From Bifidobacterium aerophilum (GTDB lineage: Bacteria; Actinomycetota; Actinomycetes; Actinomycetales; Bifidobacteriaceae), in assembly GCF_010667685.1 (NCBI RefSeq), contig NZ_WHZW01000016.1, positions 25,602 through 89,601 on the forward strand: a stretch of DNA of 64,000 bases, given 5' to 3'. Below, piece after piece: positions 36,670-45,560 of this stretch. The notes under the pieces were generated by a model. The model did no database searches. It was given only the letters and a program-made list of their open reading frames with translations, and was not told the DNA's origin. How positions within the stretch are numbered: position 1 is the stretch's first letter; every line of letters starts with the position of its first letter. The position numbers were made by a program, and so were the translations under genes.

Positions 36670-38004
36670 TCAGACGAACAGCGACAGGCCGAGCACGGAG
36701 ACCAGGCCCATCACCGACATAACCGTCGTCGCGGTCGTCCACGACATGAACGTCTCCTTCAGCGACAGTCCGAAGTACTCCTTGATCATCCAGAATCCGG
36801 CATCGTTGACATGGTCGGCGATCACCGATCCGGCCCCGACCGCCAGCACCATGAGCGCGGGGTTCACGGTGGTCATCGTCATGAGCGGCGCAACCAGCCC
36901 GGCCGCGGTCAGCGAGGCGACGGTGGCCGAACCGAGGCAGACGCGCAGCACGGCGGCGACGAGCCATGCGGCGATCAGCGGCGGCATGTTGATGTTCTGG
37001 AACAGCGTGGAGACATAATCGGAGATGCCGCCATCGACCAGCACCTGCTTGAATGCGCCGCCACCACCGATGATGAGCAGCATCATGGCGATCTGCTTGA
37101 CCGACTCGGTCATCGACTGCGCGATTTCAGGCATCTTCTTGCCACGAGCGAAGCCCATGCTCCACACGGCGAACAACATCGACAGCAGCATGGCGGTATC
37201 CGGCGCACCGATCGCCTGGATCACCTCGTTGACGAGGGCGTCCTTCGGCAGCGTGAACGAGCAGACGGTGGCGACGGCGATGAGCAGCACCGGCATCATG
37301 GAGGTGAGCACGGAGATGCCGAACCCCGGGGTTTCATCCTCGGAGAACTCCTTGAACTCGCCAAGCACGGCGATGTCGAAGTTCTTGCGGTACAGGCCCG
37401 GCTTGATGCGGTGCAGCAGCATGTTGAACAGTGGACCGGCAACGATCACGGTCGGGATGGACACGATGATGCCGAACAGCAGCACATGGCCCATGTTCGC
37501 GCCGAGCGTTTCGGTGATGGCGGTCGGAGCGGGGTGCGGCGGCAGGAACGCATGCGCCACGTTGAGCGTGATCGCCATCGGGATGCCGAGGAACATGAGC
37601 GGCATGTCGAGCTCACGCGCAATGACGAAGATGATCGGCAGCAGCACGACCAGACCGACCTCGAAGAACAGCGCGATGCCGACGATGAACGACGCGACGA
37701 CCACCGCGATCTGGATGTGTTTGCGACCAAAGCGGTTGATCAGCGTCATGGCGATGCGGTGCCCGCCGCCCGAATCCGAGACGAGCTTGCCGAGCATCGA
37801 TCCGAAACCGAAGATAATGGCGAGGTGGCCAAGCTGGCCGCCGATGCCGGTCTCAATGGTGGAGGGGATCTTGTCGACCGGGATCTGCAGTACCAGCGCG
37901 GTGAGGAACGCGGTGATGATCAGCGAGACGAACGTGTTGAGCTTGACCTTGACGATCAGGAAAATAAGCACTGCGACGGCGCAGGCCACGATGAGCAATG
38001 GCAT
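36670..38004 (-). CDS. gntP: GntP-family gluconate/proton symporter
   Basis: 444 residues with about twelve membrane segments and the GntP family segments FGFGSMLGKLVSDSGGGHRI and HAFLPPHPAPTAI. Imports gluconate or a related aldonate. The start follows AAGGAAG. It lies 36 bases downstream of a short-chain dehydrogenase gene and forms an operon with it. No gluconokinase is present in the window. Confidence 0.9.
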   Translation of the reverse strand: MPLLIVACAVAVLIFLIVKVKLNTFVSLIITAFLTALVLQIPVDKIPSTIETGIGGQLGHLAIIFGFGSMLGKLVSDSGGGHRIAMTLINRFGRKHIQIAVVVASFIVGIALFFEVGLVVLLPIIFVIARELDMPLMFLGIPMAITLNVAHAFLPPHPAPTAITETLGANMGHVLLFGIIVSIPTVIVAGPLFNMLLHRIKPGLYRKNFDIAVLGEFKEFSEDETPGFGISVLTSMMPVLLIAVATVCSFTLPKDALVNEVIQAIGAPDTAMLLSMLFAVWSMGFARGKKMPEIAQSMTESVKQIAMMLLIIGGGGAFKQVLVDGGISDYVSTLFQNINMPPLIAAWLVAAVLRVCLGSATVASLTAAGLVAPLMTMTTVNPALMVLAVGAGSVIADHVNDAGFWMIKEYFGLSLKETFMSWTTATTVMSVMGLVSVLGLSLFV

Positions 38005-38040
38005 GGGACTTCCTTATCCGTTGACGTTTCGCTCGCAAGA

Positions 38041-38814
38041 TTAACGCAGCAGGTAGCCGCCGTCGACCGGCAGCATGACGCCATTGATGTAGTTGGACGC
38101 ATCGGAGCACAGGAACACCATCGCGCCCATCAGCTCGCGCGGTTCGGCCCAGTGACCGGCCGGAATGTGTTCGCGGATCTCGACGCTGCGGACCGGGTCA
38201 TCCTGCAAGGCCTTGGTCATCGGCGTGTTGATGTAGCCGGGGGCGAGGCCGTTGACCTGGATGTTGTACGGAGCGAGCGCGTCGGCGTAGGCGCGGGTCA
38301 GGCCCATCACGGCGTGCTTGCTGGCGGCGTACGGGTAGATGAACTTGCCGGCTCGGTAGGACTGCATGGATCCGATGTTCACGATCTTGCCGCGGTTCTG
38401 CTTGATCATGACCTTGGCGACCTCATGCGACAGATAGTACAGCGCGTTGAGGTTGAGGTTGATCACGGCCTGCCAGTCTTCGTCCGGGAAATCGACGAGG
38501 TCGTGGCGACGCTGCATGCCGGCGTTGTTGATGAGCACGTCGATGCGGCCGAATTCCTCGAGCGCCTTGTCCACGATCTTCTTGGCGGCACCGGGCTCGG
38601 TGATGTCCTGCTGCATGAAGACCACGCGGCGGCCGTTCGCTTCGACCGCCTTACGGGTCTCCTCCCAGCCACGCTGCTCGTTGGCGACGACGAACACGTC
38701 GGCGCCGACCTTGCTCACGGCCTGCGTGTAGTACTCGCCCAAACCGCTGGCGCCGCCGGTGATAAGCACGACTTTGTCGGTCAGTTCGAAGGTGTGAATC
38801 GAAAACTCTTTCAT
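38041..38814 (-). CDS. Short-chain dehydrogenase, gluconate 5-dehydrogenase/KduD type
   Basis: 257 residues starting at 38814 (MKEFSIHTFELTDKVVLITG). This start is chosen because GAGGAG lies 8 bases before it; an ATG two codons upstream is too close to that site. The NAD(P) motif TGGASGLG, NNAG, the catalytic Tyr-Lys in YPYAASKHAVMGLT and the ending INGVMLPVDGGYLLR are typical. It likely interconverts gluconate and 5-ketogluconate or a related keto sugar acid. The frame before the start crosses the regulator binding sites. Confidence 0.85.
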   Translation of the reverse strand: MKEFSIHTFELTDKVVLITGGASGLGEYYTQAVSKVGADVFVVANEQRGWEETRKAVEANGRRVVFMQQDITEPGAAKKIVDKALEEFGRIDVLINNAGMQRRHDLVDFPDEDWQAVINLNLNALYYLSHEVAKVMIKQNRGKIVNIGSMQSYRAGKFIYPYAASKHAVMGLTRAYADALAPYNIQVNGLAPGYINTPMTKALQDDPVRSVEIREHIPAGHWAEPRELMGAMVFLCSDASNYINGVMLPVDGGYLLR

Positions 38815-38908
38815 GATCATTGCTCCTCGTCGATGATGGAGGTTCGGCGTGCCGGTTGGGTTCGGTTTCCCAACGTTCATCGCAGCCGATGCCGATGTGT
38901 TGCAGTTA

Positions 38909-39023
38909 GGTATATCGTTGCCCCGAACTTACGTCAACCGCTGACGTTCGCTGTGGTGTATCGATACCCCAAAGCATATGGCCGACGATTGACGAAGTCA
39001 AGTCGGATGGTGTATCGTTTTCC
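38909..39023. promoter_or_regulatory. Three LacI-type operator copies between the gluconate operon and its regulator
   Basis: Three similar sites occur in the 332-base divergent gap: GGTATATCGTTGCCCC (38909-38924), GGTGTATCGATACCCC (38955-38970, containing the palindrome GTATCGATAC) and GGTGTATCGTTTTCC (39009-39023). The consensus GGTRTATCGWT has the central CG usual for LacI-family operators. The sites lie before both the dehydrogenase and the regulator start, so autoregulation is likely. Confidence 0.75.
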
Positions 39024-39146
39024 TCGACGATCGGAAAACGGCGGATTCACTGGCGTCCGTCGGAGTGTCGCACCGCCGACACGCACGGCGCCACGCAGCA
39101 TGCGGCATACGGAGCGCATGCACAACCCATACGGAAAGGACCGCAT

Positions 39147-40169
39147 ATGGCCAAGGTGACCATCGCCGACATCGCCCGCGAATCGCAGGTGTCCGTGACC
39201 ACCGTCTCGCGCTACCTCAACGGCAACTACGGCAAGATGAGCGCCGCCACCAGAACACGCGTCCAAGAGACCATCGAACGGCTCGACTACCATCCCAACG
39301 CATCCGCGCAGCGCATGCGCCAACAGCACACGCATATCGTCGGCGTCATCGTCGCCGACATCTCGAACGTCTTCTCGTCGCTGCTCTTCAAGGGAATCTA
39401 CAACGAGCTGGAACCGGCCGGCTACGACGTCATGCTCATGAACTCGAACAATTCGCTCGGCGAAGAGCACGATGACATCGACCGACTGCTCTCGCAACGT
39501 GCCGACGGACTGATCATCCAACCGAACGCAAGGACCGCCGCCGCATACGAATCCGTCATCAGTGCGCGCAAGCCGCTCGTGCTCGTCGACCGCGAGCCCG
39601 ACGAACGCCCCGCCGGCATCAGCCAGATCGTCGCCGACAACAGCGAATCCTGTCATCGTCTCGGACTCGAACTCGCGCAACGCGGGTACGACAACATCGT
39701 CGTCTGCAGCCGCATCCGCAGCGAGATCTCCGCGCAGACCAAACGAGTCGAAGGCTTCCGCGCGGCCGCCGAGGAAAGCCACCGGTTCATGGTTCACATC
39801 GAGGTCGCCTCCAACGACGTCGACTGGCTGACGCGCGAACTGTCGGTGACGCTCGGTCATCTGCATGGCCGCACCGTCGTCATCTCACTGATGGGACCAT
39901 TGCTGTTCGACTTGCTCGCCGCATTGCGCACGCTGGACATCACGTTCCCCGACGACATTGGCTTGGTCAGTTTCGACGACTGGCAATGGTCGCAATACGT
40001 GCGGGACGGCATCTATCTGCTTGAGCAGGATCCTCAGGCACTCGGCCAGGCCGCAGCGCGCAACCTACTCGACCAGATTCGCGCCGGTTCGTCGCCGGGC
40101 GGTGACCCATACGCCGCCAGCGACGTCATCACGTTGCCGGTACGCACGGTATCCGCGCCATCAATCTAA
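39147..40169 (+). CDS. LacI-family transcriptional regulator (gluconate-type)
   Basis: 340 residues. The HTH is in VTIADIARESQVSVTTVSRYLNG, with the hinge helix near HPNASAQRMRQQ, followed by the periplasmic-binding-protein-like domain. It starts after GGAAAGGACC. It is divergent from the dehydrogenase-gntP operon, and three matching operator copies lie between them, so repression of that operon relieved by gluconate or a metabolite is the probable role. Confidence 0.88.
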   Translation: MAKVTIADIARESQVSVTTVSRYLNGNYGKMSAATRTRVQETIERLDYHPNASAQRMRQQHTHIVGVIVADISNVFSSLLFKGIYNELEPAGYDVMLMNSNNSLGEEHDDIDRLLSQRADGLIIQPNARTAAAYESVISARKPLVLVDREPDERPAGISQIVADNSESCHRLGLELAQRGYDNIVVCSRIRSEISAQTKRVEGFRAAAEESHRFMVHIEVASNDVDWLTRELSVTLGHLHGRTVVISLMGPLLFDLLAALRTLDITFPDDIGLVSFDDWQWSQYVRDGIYLLEQDPQALGQAAARNLLDQIRAGSSPGGDPYAASDVITLPVRTVSAPSI

Positions 40170-40329
40170 ATCGTTCATCACGACACCGTTACGTAACACG
40201 ATCCTTAACACAACGTTCACAACGTGAGACGCGCAAGAACAATCGGGCACATCCTCTTACGATGTCGGATTGTTATCCGCAAAACGGAACCGTATTTCAC
40301 GTCAGATTGATACAAGAGAGAGATTTTCG

Positions 40330-41388
40330 ATGGAAAACGTGAAGAAATTCGCCGATTGGCTGACCAAGTGGTTCACGGCGATCGTGGTCGTGTGGGCCGT
40401 GTTCAACTACTTCGTGCCGCAGGCGAGTCTGTGGGGCAAGCCGTACACCGGCTACATGCTCGGCATCGTGCTGTTCGGCATGGGTCTGACCCTGACGCTT
40501 GACGACTTCAAGCGCATCCTCACCCAGCCGCTCATGGTCATCGTCGGCACCGTGGCGCACTTCGTGATCATGCCGCTCATCGCAGTGCTGCTGTGCTGGA
40601 TCTTCCGCCTCGACGGCGCGCTGGCCGTCGGCGTGATCCTCGTCGGCTGCTGCCCGTCCGGCACCTCCTCCAACGTGATGAGCTACCTGTCGCGCGGCGA
40701 CGTGGCGCTCGACGTGTCGATCGGCATCCTGTCGACCCTGTGCGCGCCGTTCATGATCCCGCTGCTGATGCAGTGGCTGGCCTCCCAGTACGTGTCCGTG
40801 CCGGTCGAGTCCCTGTTCCTCAACGCCGTCAAGGTCGTGCTCTTCCCGATCGCGCTCGGCGTGATCTGCCACATGATCTTCGGCAAGAAGATCGAGACGA
40901 TCACCGTCGCCCTGCCGATCGTCTCCCAGGTCGCCATCCTGCTCATCATCGGCGTGGTCGTCGCGGCCAACGGCCCGAAGCTGTTCGTCGCCTCCTCGCT
41001 CATGGCCATCCCGGTCGTCATCCTGCACAACCTCTCCGGCTACGCGCTGGGCTTCGGCTTCTCCAAGCTCATGTACAAGATCTACCCGAAGGGCTTCCGT
41101 TACGCGCAGCAGAAGGCCATCACCTTCGAGGTGGGCATGCAGGACTCCGCCCTGGGCGCCACCCTGGCGCTGACCTCGTTCGCCTCCAACCCGATCGCGG
41201 CCGTGCCGTCCACGTTCTTCTCCGTGTGGCACAACATCTCCGGCTCCATCCTGTCGAGCTGGTGGCGCAACCACGATGACCGCCACGAGATCCACTGGGA
41301 TTCCGACAACGGCGAGAAGGGTTCCGCCAAGGACGCGACCAGCGAGCACGCGTTCGACGCCGACAAGAAGGCCGCCGCGACCAAGTGA
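40330..41388 (+). CDS. BASS-family (bile acid:sodium symporter-like) transporter
   Basis: 352 residues from the ATG at 40330 with nine to ten membrane segments. LFGMGLTLTLDDFKRIL, GVILVGCCPSGTSSNVMSYLSRGDVALDVS and the C-terminal ITFEVGMQDSALGATLA are hallmark segments, including the crossover region. Members move bile acids, pantoate or other organic anions with sodium; the substrate here is open. A hydrophilic C-terminal tail of about 40 residues is present. An upstream hairpin (CAATC/GATTG near 40242-40275) sits in its leader. Confidence 0.85.
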   Translation: MENVKKFADWLTKWFTAIVVVWAVFNYFVPQASLWGKPYTGYMLGIVLFGMGLTLTLDDFKRILTQPLMVIVGTVAHFVIMPLIAVLLCWIFRLDGALAVGVILVGCCPSGTSSNVMSYLSRGDVALDVSIGILSTLCAPFMIPLLMQWLASQYVSVPVESLFLNAVKVVLFPIALGVICHMIFGKKIETITVALPIVSQVAILLIIGVVVAANGPKLFVASSLMAIPVVILHNLSGYALGFGFSKLMYKIYPKGFRYAQQKAITFEVGMQDSALGATLALTSFASNPIAAVPSTFFSVWHNISGSILSSWWRNHDDRHEIHWDSDNGEKGSAKDATSEHAFDADKKAAATK

Positions 41389-41441
41389 TCGGCTGATCAA
41401 TTTACGGTTGGCTGATTGTCGATCAGCCGGCTGACTACAGG

Positions 41442-41676
41442 CCGTAACTGAGTCCGTATGACACATATCGGATTCGGTTACGGCCTTCGTCGTATCTATA
41501 GACGACCACAGTCGGATCACATACCAGTAACGCGGACTCAGCGAGAGTCTCCGGAAGACAAAAAACGACCGTAACCGAGTCGGATATCGGCGACGCGGAC
41601 TCAGTTACGGTCTGTATGACATCGTGGACGACCGTAAATAAGTCATGACGTATGATCCTGGGGTCAGTTACGGTCG
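41442..41676. repeat. Inverted repeat array between convergent genes (word CCGTAACTGAGTCC)
   Basis: CCGTAACTGAGTCC (41442-41455) is matched by its exact reverse complement at 41597-41610. Related copies lie between and beyond them: GGTTACGGCC near 41478, GCGGACTCAG near 41532, ACCGTAACCGAGTC near 41570, and GTCAGTTACGGTC near 41663. The array fills the 302-base gap between the BASS gene and the aminotransferase, whose ends converge. No coding sequence is evident. Confidence 0.8.
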
Positions 41677-41690
41677 TTATGCGAGCGCGG

Positions 41691-42878
41691 CTACAGTGTC
41701 TTGACGAACTCGCCCAGACGACGCAGTCCTTCGGCGAGCGCCTCACGCGATGCCGCGTACGACAGACGCACATGGGTGTCGGCCGTGGCCGGACCGAAGT
41801 CACGCCCCGGGGTCAGCGCCACATGTGCCTCGTTCAGCGCGCGTTCGCAGAACGTCCACGCGTCCAGTCCGGTCGAGGAGATGTTGAAGTACGCGTAGAA
41901 CGCACCGTTCGGCTCCACTTCGAGCGGCAGTCCGATCTCGCGCAGCCCGTCGACCACGATGCGACGTCGGGCCAGCAGCTCCTGCCGGCGTTCCTCGCAC
42001 ACCGCAAGGCTTTCGGGCGTGAAGCACGCCACTGCCGCGTGCTGGGTGGGCGTGTGCGCGCACAGGTAGAAGTTCGTGGCGAGGTCGTCCACCGCCTCGA
42101 TCGTATTCTCCGGAATCACGGCCCAGCCGAGTCGCCAACCGGTCATGCCGAAGAACTTCGAGAAGCTGTTGCATACGATCGCATCCGGGTCGGCGAGCAG
42201 CACCGACCGCACTTCGCTGCCGTCGGCCTCGCGGTCGGCCAGATCGAGGTACGTCTCGTCCACGATGCGCCACGCGCCGCGCTCGCGCGCCAGATCGCAC
42301 ACGGCCTTCAACGTGTTGAATTCGATCGTCGTGCCGGTCGGGTTCGACGGCGACGTGATCATCACGGCCTTCGTATGCTCGCTCCACGCGCCGGCGACCA
42401 ACTCCGGCGTCAGGTGGAAGCGCGTGGCCGCGCTGGTCGGCACGTCCACCACGGTGCCGCCGAACGAGCGCACCAGCTCGCGGTTGCACGGGTACGACGG
42501 GTCGGCGATGATCACCTCATCGCCCGGATCGACGGTCAGCGCGGTCGCCAGTAGCAGCGCCGCCGAACCGCCCGACGTGATCACGATGCGCTTCGGGTCG
42601 ATCTCGACGCCGTGCTTGGTGCGGTAGAAGTCCGCGATCGCGCGGCGCAGTTCCGGCAGTCCGAACGCGGCGGTATACGGCAGCGGGCGTCCGTCGTACT
42701 GCTCGCGCATCGCCTCGCGCACGGCCGGCGGCGCGCCGAAGTCCGGCTCCCCCAAGCTGAGCTTGACCACATCGATGCCGTTCGCGATCATGTTGTCGGC
42801 CTTCTCGCCGAACACCATCGCGCGAAACGGCTGCGCCTGCCGCGCCCGCTGAGCCATCACCGGCTGCCTGTCTGCCAT
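41691..42878 (-). CDS. Pyridoxal-phosphate aminotransferase, class I (aspartate aminotransferase-like)
   Basis: 395 residues. The PLP lysine is in NSFSKFFGMTGWRLGW and the substrate arginine region is near THVRLSYAASREAL. TSPSNPTGTTIEFNTLK and DETYLDLA hold the usual Asn and Asp/Tyr residues. It transfers an amino group between an amino acid and a 2-oxo acid; the exact pair is not clear. It begins right after the vsr stop (2 bases). Confidence 0.88.
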   Translation of the reverse strand: MADRQPVMAQRARQAQPFRAMVFGEKADNMIANGIDVVKLSLGEPDFGAPPAVREAMREQYDGRPLPYTAAFGLPELRRAIADFYRTKHGVEIDPKRIVITSGGSAALLLATALTVDPGDEVIIADPSYPCNRELVRSFGGTVVDVPTSAATRFHLTPELVAGAWSEHTKAVMITSPSNPTGTTIEFNTLKAVCDLARERGAWRIVDETYLDLADREADGSEVRSVLLADPDAIVCNSFSKFFGMTGWRLGWAVIPENTIEAVDDLATNFYLCAHTPTQHAAVACFTPESLAVCEERRQELLARRRIVVDGLREIGLPLEVEPNGAFYAYFNISSTGLDAWTFCERALNEAHVALTPGRDFGPATADTHVRLSYAASREALAEGLRRLGEFVKTL

Positions 42879-42879
42879 G

Positions 42880-43656
42880 TCACGATTCCTTTCGTTCGTT
42901 TCCGTTCCCGATTCTAGTGTCGGGTGGATCGATCGTGCCGATTATGCCCGTTTCCGACGGCCGACGATCGTACGAATCGTCCGCGCCGTCAGCCATTGCG
43001 TCGCTGCCGGCCGTCGTTCCGTCGATCGGCGCGTCACGGTCATCCATTGCCGTCACACCACCGTCAGCAGACCAGCCGTCAGCCGCATCACCAGCCGACC
43101 TGCCGTCAGGCGTCCCCGTGATCTCGTCGACCAGCCGCGCCAATCGTTCCTCACGCAACGGTCTCGCCAGCTCGCATTCCCACACGACGATCACCTTCCA
43201 GCCGGCCGCCCGCAGTTCGGCATGCTGTCGCACGTCCCGGTCGTGGTTGCGCAGCAGTTTCGCGCTCCAGAATTCGACGTTCGACTTCGGCATGGCACGT
43301 TTCGCGCAGCCTTCGTGCATGTGCCAGAAACAGCCGTTGACGAACACGATCGTGCGGTATTTCGGCAGCACGACGTCCGGATGGCCCGGGTAACGCTTGT
43401 CGTTCTTGCGGAACCGCAGTCCGTGGCGGAACAGATAGCTGCGTACGAGCACCTCGATCTTGGTGTCCTTGCCGCGGATGTGCGACATGACGTAGCTGCG
43501 CGTGCCTCGTTCGTACCGTTCGGATTCGGACTGCCCGGACCGGCCCGTCCGCCCTGACGTGTGGCTGGCGGCGCGTTTGACGGTACGCCTGACCGCACGT
43601 TTGACGGTATGTTTGGCCGGCTCGGACTGCCGTGATGGTTGGGATTGGCTGCTCAT
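42880..43656 (-). CDS. vsr: Very short patch repair endonuclease (Vsr), orphan
   Basis: 258 residues with the Vsr core at about 50-185: RSYVMSHIRGKDTKIEVLVRSYL, FRKNDKRYPGHPDVVLPKY and FVNGCFWHMHEGCAKRAMPK, with the catalytic Asp and zinc-site His/Cys residues. Vsr nicks T:G mismatches caused by deamination of 5-methylcytosine. The core normally makes up most of a protein of about 150 residues; here it has an Arg/Lys-rich N-terminal extension and an Ala/Asp/Gly/Ser-rich C-terminal extension. No cytosine methyltransferase is found in the window. Confidence 0.9.
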   Translation of the reverse strand: MSSQSQPSRQSEPAKHTVKRAVRRTVKRAASHTSGRTGRSGQSESERYERGTRSYVMSHIRGKDTKIEVLVRSYLFRHGLRFRKNDKRYPGHPDVVLPKYRTIVFVNGCFWHMHEGCAKRAMPKSNVEFWSAKLLRNHDRDVRQHAELRAAGWKVIVVWECELARPLREERLARLVDEITGTPDGRSAGDAADGWSADGGVTAMDDRDAPIDGTTAGSDAMADGADDSYDRRPSETGIIGTIDPPDTRIGNGNERKES

Positions 43657-43732
43657 GGGATTCCATTATCGCCCGAGCGGATTCTAGAATGGTACTGTTT
43701 GCGATTCCACACGAACGATTCGAGGAGGAACG

Positions 43733-44788
43733 ATGAGCCGGTTGAACGGACGACGCGCCGAAGCCGAGGCGCAGGGACTGAAGGTGAAGGTGGCGATTCT
43801 CGGCGCGGGAGGCATCGCGCGCCATATGGCCGAGACGCTGACGAAAATGGCAGCCGACCCGAGCTATTCCGGGCTGATCGAGCCGTATGCGGTGGCCTCC
43901 CGCGACGGCGAGCGTGCCGCAGCCTTCGCCGCCGAGTACGGCTTGCCGGTGTCGTACGGTTCGTATGACGAGCTGCTGGCCGATCCGGACGTGGATCTCG
44001 TGTACATCGCCACGCCGCACAGCCTGCACGCCGAGCAGGGCATCGCGTGCCTGCGGGCGGGCAAGAACGTGCTGGTCGAAAAGTCGTTCACCGCGAACAC
44101 TGCTCAGGCACGCGACCTGTTGGCCGTGGCCGACGAGACGGGGTTGCTGTGCACGGAGGCGATCTGGACGCGGTACATGCCGTCGCGCGCGATCATCGAC
44201 GACGTGGTGGCGTCCGGCGTGATCGGCGAAGTGCAGTCAATTTCGGCAAACCTGTGCTATCCGGTGGCCGGCAAGGCGCGACTGCACGATCCGGCGCTGG
44301 CCGGCGGCGCGCTGCTCGACGTCGGCGTGTATCCGCTGAACTTCATCGACATGGTGATGGGCGGGCACGACGACGTGGCGATCGACCGCGTGGAAACGTC
44401 GATGATGCCGTATGAGACAGGCGTGGACGCGCAGAATTCCACGACGATCTATTATGCGAACGGCGTGATGGCGTCGGCGCAGTCGTCCATGCTGGCCGCG
44501 TCGGATCGCGGCGGCTATATCTGGGGCGAACGCGGATACATCGTGTGCCGGAACATCAACAACGTCGAGGCGGTCGACGTGTACGGGCTGGATCACCGGC
44601 CGGTCGCGCATTACGACGTGCCGGATCAGCTGACCGGCTACGAGTACGAGGTGGCGGCCGCCGCGAACGCGATTCTCGACGGCCTAGGCGAATGCGCCGA
44701 GATGCCGCATGCGGATACGCTGCGCATCATGGAGTTTATGGATGTGCTGCGCGGTAAGTGGGGTCTGCGCTATCCGTTCGAGGGGTGA
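43733..44788 (+). CDS. Gfo/Idh/MocA-family oxidoreductase
   Basis: 351 residues with a strong GAGGAGGAACG site. The Rossmann motif is in KVAILGAGGIARHMAETL, and KNVLVEKSFTANTAQARDLL holds the conserved EK(P/S) lysine. CSTPHSLHAEQ-like YIATPHSLHAEQGIACLRAG is also typical. The C-terminal alpha/beta domain follows. It probably oxidises or epimerises a sugar or polyol with NAD(P); the substrate is unknown. It is the last ordinary gene before the accessory island. Confidence 0.88.
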   Translation: MSRLNGRRAEAEAQGLKVKVAILGAGGIARHMAETLTKMAADPSYSGLIEPYAVASRDGERAAAFAAEYGLPVSYGSYDELLADPDVDLVYIATPHSLHAEQGIACLRAGKNVLVEKSFTANTAQARDLLAVADETGLLCTEAIWTRYMPSRAIIDDVVASGVIGEVQSISANLCYPVAGKARLHDPALAGGALLDVGVYPLNFIDMVMGGHDDVAIDRVETSMMPYETGVDAQNSTTIYYANGVMASAQSSMLAASDRGGYIWGERGYIVCRNINNVEAVDVYGLDHRPVAHYDVPDQLTGYEYEVAAAANAILDGLGECAEMPHADTLRIMEFMDVLRGKWGLRYPFEG

Positions 44789-45069
44789 CGCCGGGACCGG
44801 CTCCATCGTCTTCCGCATCATACCTAGGCAATGGATTGCAGTGTCTTTGAATTGAAATGCTTGGGGCCGCCATGACGACCCCAGCCTGACAGCGATCACA
44901 GGCCCGCCGGCCTGCGCTCGTCGTGGTGTCCATTGTATACGCGGCGCATACGGGAGCGCGTACTAACGTTTACGATGACGATCTTCGGCATTGGCACCTG
45001 CATCGCCTCGGTACCAATGCGAATCCGCAAGATCGCCGCGGCATGGGACTCGGTATTGCGGAGATCTAC

Positions 45070-45310
45070 GCTACCGTGGCGGACGCTTCGACCGGTTTCG
45101 TGCCACGGTAGCAGAAAATCAGCGGGAAAATGCTACCGTGGCACATCTGCTTGCCACGGTAGCAACGGCAATCGATCGACGTGGGAACCGTGGCAACACG
45201 TCTCTTCGATAAAGCCCGGAATTCCGCCATTCTTGTTTTGACCGTATTTCCCCACCTTTACAGCGCGTGCCACGGTAACCTGAAACCGAGCGAAAACCGC
45301 TACCGTGGCA
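45070..45310. repeat. Alternating-orientation array of GCTACCGTGGC
   Basis: The word GCTACCGTGGC and its reverse complement alternate: forward 45070-45080, reverse 45102-45112, forward 45132-45142, reverse 45153-45163, forward (partial, ACCGTGGCA) 45187-45195, reverse (one change) 45269-45279, forward 45299-45309. Four copies carry matching outer T and A bases (TGCTACCGTGGCA). Adjacent copies can pair into consecutive hairpins on either strand. Confidence 0.85.
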
Positions 45311-45391
45311 CGCCATACGCACTTCGGGGCATACGTCAACCATGTCCCGCGACAGTACATCACGTCAACGTGGGTTTTTCCTATCGAGAAC

Positions 45392-45431
45392 AAGAAAAGC
45401 GGATGAATCTTAGAAAGAAAGATCCATCCGC
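45392..45431 (-). terminator. Terminator-like hairpin reading leftward
   Basis: On the minus strand GCGGATG (45431-45425) pairs with CATCCGC (45405-45399), with an inner ATC/GAT pair, followed by TTTTCTT (45398-45392). Nothing clearly coding lies to its right, so a short leftward transcript starting near 45500-45560 is possible. Confidence 0.5.
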
Positions 45432-45560
45432 CGTATGGGAGACCGCTTCACACCATGTCAGGCCGGTCGAGTCGTCCCTCGTTCATGTGATAGGCATGAT
45501 AGCAAAACCACGTTCCTAAAGGAAATCCGCAGTCTTCCCGATGACGCGTCTCTTTCCTTG

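Noticed and set aside
36811..39159. 782-codon plus-strand frame across gntP, the dehydrogenase and operators
   Set aside because: It runs through two confident minus-strand genes and the regulator binding sites; no ribosome-binding site and no domain.
45070..45310. CRISPR-like array
   Set aside because: Copies are in alternating orientation, only 11 bases long, with irregular spacing, and no cas genes are present.
45399..45520. 38-codon plus-strand frame after the hairpin at 45399
   Set aside because: Its start codon lies within the hairpin and the product has no features; more likely non-coding.
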